Source: Geosiphon pyriformis
Taxonomy: Eukaryota > Glomeromycota > Glomeromycetes > Archaeosporales > Geosiphonaceae
Assembly (NCBI GenBank): GCA_016748015.1
Contig: JAAOMT010000094.1
Location: 374,251 to 438,250, forward strand
Direction: 5' to 3'
Length of the DNA: 64,000 nucleotides
This document shows, in pieces, positions 1 to 12,426 of the stretch. Within the stretch, counting starts at the first letter, position 1. Each line of letters starts with the position of its first letter. The notes beneath the pieces were generated by a model that saw only the letters and a list, made by a program, of their open reading frames with translations, searched no databases and had not been told where the DNA came from. A program made the translations under genes and the position numbers.

Positions 1-1085
1 AGAAGAGGAGAATGAATGATTCAGAAAATAGATATGCACTTAACATCAAGAATATTACTATTTAGATTTTAACTGTTAGTCTTTTGAAAGGTTTCGCTAA
101 GCTTTATTATTTAGCCATCTGTTATCATAATTCTACTTTTTTAATAAATTTTATTTTAAGCAAAGTTGAGTTGATTTCGAATGTAATTAGATTATATGGT
201 TATGTATGAGTATTTCAGATTTAATTTATATAATTCTAATTGAGTTATTAATAATTATTTTTTGAAACCAATTTTTTTATTGTAGAATTTTTGTTTTTTT
301 ATTAATTTTATTAATAAATTTAATATTATATATATATTTAAACTTATATGCAAGTAATAAATTAAGTTAATAAATATTAAAATTATAATAATTAAATATA
401 TATATATATATTAAATAATTAACTTATTTATTATTATTTCAAGTTTTTTATTATTATTTGTGTTAAAAAATGTAATACTTTTACAATTTATGTAAATTAT
501 TGTATTAAGATTAATTATAAATAAAATTATGTACTTTTTATATATAATTAGTTACTTAAATTTACAAAACTATATTTAAATTAACCAAAAATAAAACATT
601 ATATAACTTAACTTTTTGCTATAAAAAATTAATTTACATATTTATATAATTGTATTATTAATATTAAATCTAATATTAAAATTTTATAATTTTTTTTAAA
701 AATATTATTTTTAACATTTTTTATGCAAAAATTAAAAGTTATTATTAGTGCTAATAATAAAATAACTAAGAAAAAATATAAAAATTTTGGAATTTAAAGT
801 TATTAAAAATGCTTAGTTTTTAAAAAAAAATTAATAAAAATATAAAAAAGTTTGATAATAAAACTGGTTTTTTTTAAACAAGTTGTAATTTTATAAAATA
901 AATAAAAAAAATAAAATAAAAAAACTAAAAATAAATACATAAATATAAATAAAAAATATTCAATTTAAAAAACAAGCTTTAATACTAAAAATAAAAGCAA
1001 AATTTATAAAAATAATAAAAAAATATCTTTAAAACTACCAAAATTATAATTAAAAAAAATGTAAAGCTTTTAGATAAACTTAACT

Positions 1086-1121
<36 letters not shown>

Positions 1122-2235
1122 TAAACATAGTTTTTTTTTAATTATTTTTGTTAATTACTTTTTTAACCAAAAAAATTTTTTACTTTAAATATTAATTTTT
1201 AATAGTTAATAAAAAATTATTTTAAAAAAAAGTTACAACAATTTTAAGATATAAATAGATTCAAGAAAACTTTTACTTTTTAAAATTCAAAAAAATTATT
1301 AAAGTAATATTTATATCTAAATTAAATATAAAAAAACTGTTTGATTGACTAATAAAACAATATAATAGTTAATATTAATCTTATAAAAATAAATTCAAAT
1401 AAATTAGAAAGTAATTATTAAAAAAATTTAAATTAAAATATTATAAAAAACTGTATAATTAGTATTATTTAAATTTGGTAAAATTAGATTAATTAATCTT
1501 TAATAAAAAACTGTAATAAAATTTATTAAATTAGATTAAATTAATTTATTGATTTTAAAATAGTTATTTTTTATTTAAAAAATATAATACATATAACTAA
1601 AACTAATATAAATATAATATTAATTATAAATAATTTAATTATATATTCTTAAAATATAATTTTTTTAATAAAAAACTTATTAATTTAAAAATTTTTTTAA
1701 AAACTATAAAATTTGTTTTTTTCAAATTATGTTGAAAAATTGGCTTTTGTTAATTATTTAATTTTATTTTATAACAAATTTTAAACACAAATTACATCAA
1801 GTTTTTTTGTTAAAAAAAATAACTCATAAAACTAACGGAATCAAAAACATATTTTTTTAATAATAATATTTAAAACAATAAAATTATTTACTAAGTTAGA
1901 AAAAAGCTTAATTAATTTTATAAATATAATTCTAATTCTAATTTTACATATAAATATAATTATTTTTATAATATGTTTTTGGTTAAGATTGTTAAAAAAT
2001 TATAGTTAAGAATATAATTATGAATTTAATCTTAAATTTATTAATTAATAAAACATATTTAAGTTTTTCAAAAAAAACTAAATTTAAAAAATAAAAAAAT
2101 AAAAAAAGTTTTATGTTTAAAATTAATGTAAATACATTCATAAAATTGTTTAATAATATTGTAACTTAATAACCAATTTAATATAAAAAATTCTATGTAT
2201 AATATAAAAAATAAACAATTTTACTAAGTAAAAAA
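1..2235. other. AT-rich stretch without a recognisable gene
   Basis: I see no coding region here. Bases 1-230 are less AT-rich than the rest. One frame is open from the window edge to a TAG at 63-65 (about 20 codons), which could be the last codons of a gene lying to the left, but it is too short to support. From about 230 on the sequence is nearly pure A and T with many stops in every frame. It may be very old transposon sequence decayed beyond recognition. Confidence 0.5.
1087..1120. repeat. (TAA)n microsatellite
   Basis: Eleven tandem TAA units. A similar (TAA)n run forms the 3' tail of the LINE fragment ending at 3434, so this may mark the 3' end of another, fully decayed LINE on the + strand. 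That is inference: no LINE coding sequence is recognisable upstream. Confidence 0.7.
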
Positions 2236-3434
2236 ACAGTCGGAATTAGATCTGGTGTCTCCTGACTTTTGCAATTAGTGTTGGATTGAACATCAGCATA
2301 TTATTAATGTTATTCATAGTAAGAATCTGAAGGTTAGTTGGCACAAAATAAAGAGCCACTCTGGTGTTTCAGGAAATGAGCATGCTAATGTAATTGCTGG
2401 CTCCATCTTTTTATTTGGTTGGCATCTTCCTCTTTGCTTGAATAAATACTTTATAATGGCCAATGGTGATGTTGTTTCTAATAATTGTAGACATTTTGTG
2501 CGTAATATTTATTGTTCCATTTGTCATACATACTGGGAGGTTGGTTCTGGTTTCAAGTTTTTGACAGGTGATTTGCTTTCTGAGATTAACTGGCCCTACT
2601 TATCATTAGTGTGGCATCCTAATTTACACATGGCTGCTGGTTTTATCAGCAGGCTCTTGGCTAGTGTGCACACATATTTTATGAAAGTCTTGTATTACTG
2701 TCTTTCTGTTTTTATTCAAAAGTGCCTATATGACAAATGTTACCCTAATGTATTGTATTTGTATTGTGGTAATATAGAGGTGTTAGATCATGTATTTTTC
2801 TGTAAGATTAATGATTCTATTAGATGTCAGATATTGGACTCTCATGTGGCTTCATGGAAGGCTCTTTCTGGTTTATTTCACTCCTCTTTAAGTGTGCTGC
2901 AGTTGTTGTCATCTTGTGTTTTTGATTTCTTTGTGTTCTTGGCTTTTTATAAGGGTTTTATTTTTAATAATTGGTTTTGTAAGACCATTTCCATCTTCTG
3001 TAATTTTAAGGTTGCCAGTTTAGAGGTTGTGAAATTTGCACACTCTTTTGGTCTCATCTTTAGGAATAATGTTTGGATGGTTCATGCTAAACATCATGTC
3101 TATGTGAAGAAAGCCAGTTTGATTTTATTAAATGGTTTGGCTCTTGTATTGTTTTTTGGTTTGGCATCGAGGTTTTCTGTTAATATGATCAAATTGTTTG
3201 GCATTACCAAAGCTTTTGGTATTTGTTTTGGGTTCTGCAAATCTTGTTTATTTTTTTCAAGTATAAGTGACTCAGTTTTAGTTTATATAGCTGTATAGTG
3301 TTGTTCTAATCAACCCGAGTGGCTGGTTACGTGTAAACCATGTATGATTCACACTTAGTTTAGATCATTTCTTTAATATATAGCACTAAGTAGTGTTTGA
3401 ACTTCATTTATTAATAATAATAATAATAATAATA
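2236..3434 (+). mobile_element. LINE-2: 5'-truncated non-LTR retrotransposon
   Basis: This is the 3' end of a LINE of the same family as LINE-1 (12427-19182). It holds the end of the RNase H domain, the C-terminal region with a zinc-finger-like Cys/His cluster, a 3' UTR that shares the TGGCTGGTTACGTGTA stretch with LINE-1, and a (TAA)n tail. It starts abruptly inside RNase H, as 5'-truncated insertions do. TAAAAAA(A)CA-like sequence flanks both ends and may be the target duplication, though it is weak because the sequence is A-rich. Its GC content is well above both flanks, so it is younger than they are. Confidence 0.85.
2243..3298 (+). pseudogene. LINE-2 ORF2 fragment (RNase H end and C-terminal domain)
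   Basis: The frame is continuous from 2243 to the stop at 3298, with one in-frame TAG at 2276-2278. Its first part (NEHANVIAGS) matches the end of the RNase H domain of LINE-1 (NERADTLARA). The region after it matches LINE-1 residue by residue: YFMKVLYYCL against YFMKALHYCL, and a Cys/His cluster (C-x2-C or relic, then H and C: LYCGNIEVLDHVFFC against LFCDNVEISDHVFSC). EEP endonuclease and RT are absent, so the copy cannot mobilise itself. At 2934-3000 it keeps the Trp (FIFNNWFC) that became a TGA stop in LINE-1 at 12882. Confidence 0.85.
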
Positions 3435-3435
3435 A
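3411..3435 (+). repeat. (TAA)n tail of LINE-2
   Basis: TAA trinucleotide run at the 3' end of the LINE-2 3' UTR, followed by AAAAAAC. Simple-repeat 3' tails instead of poly(A) are known in the I-like group of LINEs, but the clade here is not determined. Confidence 0.75.
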
Positions 3436-4837
3436 AAAACATTATAAAATAATATAAAAATGTAAATAATTTAATTTTAATTATTATAAATACTAAATTA
3501 AAAAATAAAGCCAGATTATAAATTATAAATAAATTTAAATTTATTAAGTTTTAAAATTAAAATTATCATTAATAAAAATATTATTAAACATATTTACAAA
3601 AAATTTTAATCTATTTACTCTTTAAAAATCTGTTTTTAATTATATTTTGGATTTATATATTGAAATTTTTAATTTTTTGGTTATTAAATTTTAAATAATA
3701 GTAATTTTGTTATTTTAAGAAAAATTTTTAATAAGAATAAAACTAATTATAATATTAATTTTAAAAAGTATTTAAATTATTTTAATAATAATTTTTTAAT
3801 AAAAGCTTTAATTTAATTTAATTCTAAAAATATAAAAAAAATATAAAATTTATTTTTATTAATAAAAATTTTTTTAATTTAACATATAATCAAATTATAT
3901 ATAAACTAAATAAATATTTTAATACAAATTATTAAATTATATATTAAATTAAATACTCTATATAAAAATATAAACAAAATTCAGTAATTTGTTTTTGGTT
4001 AATGTTTTAAATATTATTAATTACTTAAATAATATAAAAAAATATATAAAGTTTTTAAATAATTAGATTTATAATAATTAAAAATTTTTACATTAAAACT
4101 ACTATTATTAAATAAATAAAAATATTTATTTATAATAAAAACTATATTATTAAAAATAATTTAAAGAAACTTTTAAAAAATAGTTTAATAAAAAACAATA
4201 AATTGGTTTAAAGCTAAAATTAATTAAAAATAAAGTAAATATTATTATAAAAATTACACTAAAAAACAAATAATATTAAATAAAATTTTTATATAATAAT
4301 ATTAATAATATAATTTTTATAAATATATAATAATATATTTATTAAAGTTATAAAAAAAATTAATTTAATATTTTAATAATTATAATTAAATACTTTTAAA
4401 TAAAAAAACTATTAATTTGTTTAATATTTTTAAAGTATTATAACAATTTAAATTAGAATTATTATTAAATTTATTAATATATATTTATTAAAAAAACAGA
4501 TCTTAATACTCAAAAAAAACTTAATATTAATAGTTTCTAAATTATATAAATAAAAAAACATTTTAACAAATATTAAATTTATTGTTTTAAGTAAAATTAC
4601 AAAGAAAATTTTTTCTAAAATTTTATTAAATTGTATTTTTAATAATTGTAATAAGTTTAAAATTTTGTAAAAAACATTTAATATAATTATTTATTTTTAT
4701 TATTAAATTTTTAATAAAAAATATTTTAAAAAAGAGCAAAAAAGTTTAATCAATACTTTAAACTATATATAAAACATATAATTTTATAAAATAAATATAT
4801 TTAAAAAACAGTTTTTTTAAAATCAAAAATTGTTAAA
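3436..4837. other. AT-rich stretch without a recognisable feature
   Basis: Nearly pure A/T with stops in all frames. I see no gene, terminal repeat or alignable transposon domain. It is the left flank into which LINE-0 inserted. Confidence 0.5.
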
Positions 4838-4849
4838 TTTTTTAGCTAT
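4838..4849. repeat. Left target-site duplication of LINE-0
   Basis: TTTTTTAGCTAT lies directly outside the poly-T (poly-A on the minus strand) tail of LINE-0. Its partner TTTTTTAGTTAT lies at 45016-45027, immediately outside the LINE-0 5' end. The single difference is C to T. The two sites are 40 kb apart because of later insertions. Confidence 0.75.
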
Positions 4850-7800
4850 TTTTTTTTTTGGTTTAATAAATATAGTTTAATTACTATCTAGAAACATACA
4901 ACATATATGTATTATAAACTAAATATAATTCACATGCTTATTATATGTGACCAGCCACTTAAACCAATTAAAACTATATTATAAATTAACTACTACTATT
5001 ATAATACTTTTCAAATCTAAAAACATTAAGTATTTAGATTATATGCCAAAATATATCCTTTTATTTTTTTTTATACTAAGCAACATAATTAACCTATTAC
5101 TCAATTTGCTTAAATTACTGAAGTTACAAAAACCATACTATTATCAATTATTATTATATCTTTTCTTTCTATTTTGGTTTTGTGTTTAAATTTGTGGCAT
5201 TATATTTCAGATCTGTAGATTAATATTAAGTTTTTTACAAAAACTATTACCTGTAAACTTACTATCTCAGAATTGCCAAACACAGTTAGAGCTTTGCTGT
5301 ACTAGCTTTTAGGTACAAAACTTTTTACCAAAGCAGTATACAAATTATTATTATAAATACAAAAAACAGATCTTAAAAAATCATAAAAGTAGAAGCAGCC
5401 ACATTTAGTAATAATGCTTAACATGTTTCAAATTCACACAAAATCTTACTGTAAACATTATTGTTATAAAAACACTTGAATATATAATCTAAAGTTTTTA
5501 TTTTATTACAAAATAAGCACTTTATACTCAAATGTAATGTATTGTATAAGTGTTTTTTGACAGTTATTGACAAACATCTATGTAAAATCTTCATGAAATG
5601 AGTTTGTAAAGTAATTAAAGAACTATTTATAAAACCAAAAGCCATATGTCTATCAGAATGTTAAATCTCTATAGTTTTGTTTCAATCTATTTTACTAATA
5701 TCACAAACATTTTTCACTTCAGATTCAACTTTTTTTTTACTTAGCATGACACAAAGTTATGTAAAAATCTCTAACATAATAACAAATGTTGTAGGATAAA
5801 GCCACATTATTTATTTATATAAAAAGCTCTTAAACTATAATAAAAAAGACTGAATTAGAAGAGCATACTTCAAAAACAAATATATTAACATGTTCATTTT
5901 CCACAATATTAGTATAGCCTTTAATTTTGACCCAGAATATCAAAAGTAATCTGTTCTTAATAATATTTATTATATGTTATTATTACATTTATAAACACTT
6001 TCTAAAATCAGATAAGGCCAATTTTAATTCATCAATACAAACACAAATAGCACTCTGATTGTTTAAATTAACAATTATATTGCTTTTTACAAAAACACAA
6101 ATGAGTGCAAAAAAAATGGTTTTAAGTTTAATTAATGTCAATAACATAATATTATAAACTCTAATTTCAATATTAAAATCAACATTGGAGAAAAAAACAG
6201 CAGCTTTATCAACAACTGAAGTTAAATTAAAATATTTTATAGACTTATTTGTGTAAACATTAAACAAACTTAAGCCAAACCTTAATAATTTAACTCTAGC
6301 AAGACAAATCAGATCTGTTATGTCAGAGTTAGAAGAGTATTTACCAAAAAGTCGAAACAAAGTATTAGCTACAGCCAACTTGTTATTCAAAAAATGGATG
6401 GCTAAGCTAAACTATATAAAACTAGGGGTTCATAGATCTAAATTCTTCTAATATTTAAAACATTTTTAGTTAAAACAATGTTTTTTCTTGTTTAGCAACT
6501 GTTTAATAAAGACAATACCATAGCATTTTAAAAACTAGATTACACTAAAAAATTTTTGTTTTCAAGAACTTTAAATATTGATATTCTATTAGAGTATTAA
6601 AAAACATTTGGCAAAGCATTAAAAAAAATAAGCCACAAAATGAAAAATTTTTACAACTTTAACCAAAAAATTGTTTATAGAACTAACATATAATCTAATA
6701 GCATAACATAAAAGATGCACTAACAGCCAGTTAATAACTTGTAAATCTATACACTAATAAATAAAAAGTCATTCTAAGACACTAAAAGCATTTGCAAAGC
6801 TCAAAACAGAAAATAATTTATTTTTAGCCTAGACTTAACCAAAAGTTTTTACATTATAGAGAAATAGATACAACAATACATCTGTAAAAAAATCACATGG
6901 AAAATCTGTTTTAAGCTTTAGGTTTTTTCTAATTATAGCATTCTATTTAGCACAAACACTTTCAAAAACATAACTGAATTGTGTTCTATAGCTAATAATA
7001 AACTGCAAAACTAAAAAAACCAAATAACAAAATTGTTTATCATAAATAGCTTTGTGTAAAACCACATTCAAAAAAATTAAGCATCTAATTATGCTTTGAC
7101 CAAACTAAACTTAAATAATTTCTTTATTAATAAAAATATACTTAAATACTAATAAGATTCATTTTTTTTAACTACTATAATTGATAAGCCACTAATAAGC
7201 AAAGAAGTTTTCTTAATATTCTGGTTGATAAAAATAACAACTGTTTTTTTAATATTTATAGAGATATTATTAATTGTAAAAAATTTACTGACTTTATCCA
7301 AAATATATTGTGTAGTTGTTTGATTATTGCCAATTCAGATTGTGTGATTCATAAAAGTCCCAATAGTAAAGTAAATAGTTATTTTGGCTTGAGTCTTCAT
7401 TTTGCCAGTTTTTGTTACATATTTTGAATTAACTCTGTATTCACATAAATAGTCATATATTTTAATGTTACACAGAAAAGAGTCATAAAAAATCTTCTAA
7501 AAGAGTAAAAAAAAAACTTTATCTTGATCAAATCCATTTTGTATTTTATAATTATTTGAAAAACCAAAGTCTGTTATTACTTTGTTAGTTTAGTTTAAGT
7601 AAATGTTTTCAAAAAACTTAATAAATCTATTGCACATTTTAATATGATTTAAACTAGCTTTCAAATAATGTCATTTAATCAAATCATATATCTTATACAT
7701 ATCTTAAAGAACTAGCTAAAACTTATGATCTTTTTCTAAAGTATTTTCTATTAATAAACTAATAACAAAAATAGGAAATTAAGTTATAATACTTTTTAAA

Positions 7801-8096
7801 ACTGAAAAATTGTTATCTCAAGGAATGTTGAATTTATTACAAGTTGATAAAATACAATTTGATAAAATTTTAGACAAAATTTTTTTTGCCATTTTGATTA
7901 ATATAATAGACTATATGTTTGTAAAAATTTTATTCCACTTATTAAGACTCAGATATTTTTTCAAAAAACTAGAATATTACTATAAATTAAACAAAAGTTC
8001 AACAAATTTAAAAGACATTTTAATACTAAATTATCACAATATTTCTAAAGTTTATTTGATATTCCTAAAAGATTGGCAGCTTTGTTATTAGACAAG
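4850..8096 (-). mobile_element. LINE-0, 3' segment (3' UTR, C-terminus, RNase H, RT)
   Basis: Heavily decayed full-length LINE on the minus strand, the outer shell of the nest. This segment runs from the 3' tail (poly-T on the + strand at 4850-4859) through a 3' UTR carrying the same conserved ACCAGCCACT as LINE-1, then back through the C-terminal domain, RNase H and the first part of RT to the hAT insertion at 8105. It is much more AT-rich than LINE-1 and aligns with it in the same order and spacing. Confidence 0.85.
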
Positions 8097-8104
8097 TTTT
8101 TAAT
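8097..8104. repeat. hAT target-site duplication, left copy
   Basis: TTTTTAAT directly before the left TIR. The right copy at 10083-10090 is TTTTTGAC. They differ by two transitions of the same kind seen throughout the locus. An 8-bp duplication is the hallmark of the hAT superfamily. Confidence 0.7.
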
Positions 8105-8116
8105 TAGGGTTTTAAT
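8105..8116 (+). repeat. hAT left terminal inverted repeat
   Basis: TAGGGTTTTAAT, exact inverse of 10071-10082. Confidence 0.85.
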
Positions 8117-8279
8117 TAAACCAAATTAAACTGAACTTTGAGTGTTGTTCAAGTTCAGTTCGAATTATAAACTGAATTTGAATTAAACTAATTTTTTAAA
8201 GTAAATTCAATTTAAGTTTGGTATTGAATCTTTTTGACAAGTCTGAATTTAATTCAAGTCTAATCCAAAGTTCACAAAT

Positions 8280-8534
8280 TTGTTCAATTTCAATAAAATT
8301 AAAAAAAAATATAATTTATATTACTTGTTTATCAATTATTATTTGTTTAATTACTATGATCAGTTAAAAAGATATATAAAACTATGTATATATAACAACT
8401 TTATTCTTCAAGTTACCAAAATGAATTTATTGTCAGTATTATTCAATATTATTAAAGATTTAAAATTTAAAATAATAGAATTTAATAACCCAAATAGTAT
8501 AAATATTAATATATTTAATAAACATAGTTTTTAG
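8280..8534 (+). other. Open stretch inside the hAT element, unassigned
   Basis: 84 codons are open on the same strand as the transposase remnant, rich in Asn, Ile, Lys, Phe and Tyr. I recognise no domain. It may be a decayed N-terminal part of the transposase or simply AT-rich sequence lacking stops. Confidence 0.25.
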
Positions 8535-9062
8535 AGTAAAATATATAACTATTTTAATAAGTTTGAGTAAATAAAAGAAAAAAAATAGCTAAATATATGG
8601 TTTCAAAATATGTATATAAATCATTTTTTTGTGGAACTATGAATACTATCAAACTTTTATGGTATTATTTAAAAACTTTTCATTAGATAGTATATATTAC
8701 AATAGAAAAATATTATAAGAAAAGACAAAATATCCAGAAAAATTACAAGTAAAATTCTATTTATAACATAGTTAAAAATAGCTTATCTCTTAAATTAGCA
8801 AGTTGTTTATTTCTAATTTCATATATATTGAATTCAAAAATTCTAACTGTAAATTTATAGATATTAAACATCCTTACTAGCACTCACATTGACTTCTATT
8901 AATATGCTATTTTATATAATCAGTGAGCTGTCTTTGATAAAATTGCTAAATTCTTTAAACTATTTAAAGATATTACAGTCAAAATATTAGTTAGTTCAAA
9001 CAATACTGTCTTTTTGATTATTTTTCTCTTTAATATTATTTTTAATCACATTAAAAATATGG

Positions 9063-9560
9063 TTGATAATAATAAATTTGGTAAAGCATTATAATCTTAA
9101 TTGTATTTATTTAGTTATTTATTTAACACATTTAATATTAGATTTATTACTTATTATAATGACTAGGACAGCAAAAAAAAAGTTGGTTGAATATTACTCT
9201 AAAACAAATACAACTATAATACTTTGTACTATATTGAATCCAAGAAAAAAATTCTATTATTTTACAAAAGAAAATTTTTGGATAACAATATTAATAAAAC
9301 AAAAAAATTGTAAGTTATTAATTTATTTAAATAATTTTATTTTCTAACTTTTATATGATAAATAAATCTTTAAAATGTATATTCTCTTTAAAATAGAGTA
9401 CATATTGGACATTATACCAATATTAAATAACAGTTTTTTGTTGAATAACAATTTTAATAATACTTTAGCATCAGTTATACAATTCATATTAAAGACAAAC
9501 TTTAATAATGATAAAAAAAAAAACTTGACAAAATTAATTGTTATATTTTTGAAAAAGTGA
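9063..9560 (+). pseudogene. hAT transposase remnant
   Basis: Two open pieces (9063-9347 and 9375-9560) in different frames. The first contains EYYSKTNTT followed by TILNPRKKFYYF, which matches the conserved hAT transposase stretch (a Leu-(D/N)-P-R-x-K-x-x-Y-F block just before the C-terminal dimerisation region). No complete RNase H-like DDE core is visible, so the element is non-autonomous now. The second piece may hold the dimerisation region but is too decayed to be certain. Confidence 0.65.
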
Positions 9561-10070
9561 CTAATAGAAAAATAGATACAATGGTATAATGGAAAGTATA
9601 TTACAAAAAATATTTATCTAAATTAACATTTTATTAATAATTTAATATTTAGATACATCAAACACAATTTTTTTGTCTTTTATATATGACTTATAATTAT
9701 TTGACAATTTAAAAATTATCTGTTGTTTCTAAACATGTTTTTTCTACAGGTGAGATTACAAATATAAAATTTCGCTTAATGTCTAAAATTATAAGAGCAG
9801 CACAATGTCTTTAATTATGGATACAGAAATTATTAAAAGAAAAATTAAATAATAATATAGTATAATATAATATTTTTAATAGTCAAACTTAAATATGTTT
9901 ATAAACTTCAAACTAAACTTAAACCAGACTTGTTGTATGTATTTAGGTTTGGTTCAAGTTTAGTAATTTTAAGTCTGGTTTAAGTTCAAGTTTAAAATTT
10001 TGCCAAATTTTTTATTTAAGTTTGGTTTGATTTAATAGTTTGATTAAATTTGAACCAAACTAGACTAAAC

Positions 10071-10082
10071 ATTAAAACCCTA
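10071..10082 (-). repeat. hAT right terminal inverted repeat
   Basis: Reverse complement of TAGGGTTTTAAT, followed by the right target duplication TTTTTGAC. Confidence 0.85.
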
Positions 10083-10090
10083 TTTTTGAC

Positions 10091-11686
10091 CACCAAAACC
10101 AAATTTTCCATGCTGATTTCATTCATTACATCAGAAAAAGAGTTATTTTTTACATAGTTTAAAAGTATATATTAATAAGACCACAATTTTGATATTGTCT
10201 TAGGTATTTTTTATTTTTTTGTTCAATTAATCATAATTTTGTCCACCTTAAGCTTTACATTTTTTGGTTCTAAAATTAAATCTTCTCTTATAACTAAATA
10301 ATCTAATACTATCTTATAAAAATTTTTTTCCAAAACACTTTTTATCATATTTTTTTTATCTAAATTAAAGTTCTCTATATGTTTTTCAATTGTTTTTTTG
10401 ATAGATATATTCTTAGCCAATTCTGTTTTACTGTATTAAAATTTATGATAAGATTTTTTAACTGTTAACAAGTGTTTGAAAATTTCCATAAAGTTAGTAC
10501 TTTTATTAATTAAAACAGAAACCTTAAAAGCTTGTACACTATCAATGTTTAATCAAATTTTGACAAAATGAGTAAATTCTGAATTGTTGCCTAAGTTTAA
10601 GGTTTTGACTATCTTGGCAATTAATGTTTTAAGTTTGTAAAACCTGAAAGTTTGTTTATTTTTTAAACAATTAAATACATTAAATCAATATTTAGAAAAA
10701 ATCAAATCTGCTAAGTTAGCCATTACTATTTTTAATATCTTCTATATAAAATCTAAATTACCAAGTTTTTTTGCATTTATAAACTTATTTAACAACTTTA
10801 ATATTTTGGCAGAAAAATATTCTTTAAAGTGATTCTATTTGGCAATATTTAAATCTTTAAACTTGAATTTCTAGCAGTTTTTATTTGCTTGTATTCAAAT
10901 TGTATTTAAGTATTTATTTAAAAAACCACCTAGGCCAAAAAAACAAAAACAGCCATATGGCCAGTATTAAAAAATTTAAATACAATATTGATACTTTGAT
11001 TTAATACAGTCATTGATAGATGTTTACTGATTAAAATAAAATCAATAGTTTTTTTTACCTTTTTTAAATTACTTTACATTAAAAGTTTAGAAAAAAAACT
11101 GCCTATATAGACTCAAATTCAGACATTTTCTGAAACTTACATTGCATTTTATTTTATTCTTATTGAAATTATTATTTAGAACTACATAAAAGCTTGAATT
11201 GACTGCTTTAACAATACATATATTTATTTTACATGTCTGGCTAAATCTTACACTAGCTAAAACATTGGTATACAAATTCAAAATTGTTATTAAAACCTTG
11301 TTAACAAAAAAGAGATAAATAAAAATAAAATAGCCAAGAATCTCAAAGACTTTGTACATATATTGAACAAGATTATCATTTATTATTATTGTCATTTCTA
11401 AACTTAAATAACCAATATCCAATTCAGAAACAAAAACTTTCAAACCCAGAAATTTATCTTTAATCCAAAATCTGATTTGTTTTTTAGCTTTGTTTTGGTA
11501 ATAATAAAAACTAAATTGTCTAAATTTTTGTATTACTTAATGGTATTTTTTTGTTTAGCTAAATTGTTTATTTTCTTAATATTACAGATTATAAACTTTC
11601 AAATAAAGCTAATTATTGATGTAAAAATAATGCTTGAGAGCCTAAATTAGTACACAACTGATCTAATTTATTCAAAACTAAACTGA
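10091..11686 (-). mobile_element. LINE-0, middle segment (RT start, linker, endonuclease, end of ORF1)
   Basis: Continuation of LINE-0 after the hAT insertion. It carries the ORF2 linker and EEP endonuclease. At its right end (about 11600-11686) it holds the last ORF1 codons, reading NKLDQLCTNLGS on the minus strand. Solo LTR A0 cuts ORF1 at 11690; the rest of ORF1 lies at 43034-44850. Confidence 0.8.
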
Positions 11687-11690
11687 TTGA
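11687..11690. repeat. Target-site duplication of solo LTR A0, left copy
   Basis: TTGA; the right copy at 43030-43033 is CCAA. The differences are all transitions, consistent with an original CCGA. Removing one copy with everything in between restores the LINE-0 ORF1 frame. Confidence 0.55.
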
Positions 11691-12426
11691 TGTTACCAAT
11701 AAAATTTTAGCCATTAATTAGCATAAAATTACTCTTATAATTTCTATTATAAATTAGCGTATACTATAATTATTTAAATTATCACTTATTATTTAATTAA
11801 AATTAATAAAAATTACTATTTAATTAATAATTCAATTTGTATAATAGAAATTAGAATAATCAAATTATACAATACTCCAAATTATGTAATATTTAAGAAT
11901 TTGCTAAAATATATACAAATTTACCAAAATAATAAATAGTGCACCAAAATAGTTAATAATTTATTGAAATAAATTGTAGTTTATTGAAATATATTTCTAA
12001 TTTATTAAATTATAACAAAAAAAAAATTCAAGTTTATAAACTAGTATTATAACAAATTGTATAAAAAAAAGCTTTTTTTTTAAGAAAATATATCTTATCA
12101 TAGATATTTTACTTTTATATTTATTCTTATTAATACAATTCAAAATAAAAAAATACTTTGAAAACCAATTTGTGAAATAATTATATTTAACATTCTTTAA
12201 AACTCAATTTATGTTTTAAAATTAACTAGTTACCAATTTTAGTAATTTGTTAGTAATTTCAGGTCTGAATAGAAAACAATTCACTTAACAAAATTTTATT
12301 TTATTTATATTTTTTATATTTTTTATATTTTTCTTGTCATAATCATTAAAGTAATCTACAAACAAGATTCTTGTAGAAAAGTTGACTTTTACAGCAAAGT
12401 AACTATACATTTTAATAAGCTTTTAG
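11691..12426 (+). mobile_element. Solo LTR A0, segment 1 (family A, + orientation)
   Basis: Starts TGTTACC and aligns along its length with the 5' LTR of A4 (55083-56062), in the same orientation. It is more AT-rich than A4, so older. The LTR is cut at 12426 by LINE-1 and continues at 19192-19250 and 42866-43029. The three segments sum to 959 bp, close to the 980-986 bp of the complete LTRs. No internal Gypsy sequence of its own is seen, so this is a solo LTR left by LTR-LTR recombination. Confidence 0.85.
12418..12426. repeat. Target-site duplication of LINE-1, left copy
   Basis: AGCTTTTAG, identical to 19183-19191 on the other side of LINE-1. Both copies belong to the LTR A0 sequence. Confidence 0.8.

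Larger units (their letters stand above)
8105..10082 (+). mobile_element. hAT-type DNA transposon (degenerate, about 2 kb)
   Basis: The element has perfect 12-bp terminal inverted repeats (TAGGGTTTTAAT at 8105-8116 and its reverse complement at 10071-10082) and an 8-bp target duplication. Both ends carry many short subterminal copies of a GGTTTGGTTCAAGTT-like motif in both orientations (about 8115-8275 and 9900-10065), the kind of array to which hAT transposases bind. It sits inside LINE-0 RT: LINE-0 sequence resumes on the other side in register. The inside holds transposase remnants on the + strand. Confidence 0.85.
4960..11640 (-). pseudogene. LINE-0 ORF2 (endonuclease-RT-RNase H), dead
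   Basis: Recognisable pieces, in protein order: EEP endonuclease at 11443-11087 (FVSELDIGYLS, SFRKCLNLSLY; the catalytic GGDFNEDG of LINE-1 reads LNNNFNKN here, so Asp is lost); a linker at 10420-10223 (LDYLVIREDLILEPKNVK against LDHLVVDDELVLEPALVK); RT from about 8090 down to 6450, where the catalytic FVDD of LINE-1 reads FMNH at 7344-7355; RNase H at 6390-5989; and the C-terminal domain at 5645-5418 (HFMKILHRCL). It is interrupted at 8105-10082 by a hAT transposon. The replacements are overwhelmingly toward A and T. Confidence 0.85.

Noticed and set aside
3-65. C-terminus of a host gene
   Set aside because: About 20 open codons at the window edge, with no family recognisable; could be chance.
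4947-5189. + strand ORF of 80 codons at the LINE-0 3' end
   Set aside because: It overlaps the 3' UTR and C-terminal domain of LINE-0 on the other strand, and is Leu/Tyr-rich as any AT-rich frame would be.
4850-11686. Classic RIP as in Ascomycota
   Set aside because: The direction of change fits, but the mirrored CGA to TGA/CAA changes point to CpG context. RIP prefers CpA, and glomeromycete-like fungi are not known for it. Not excluded for the oldest layers.
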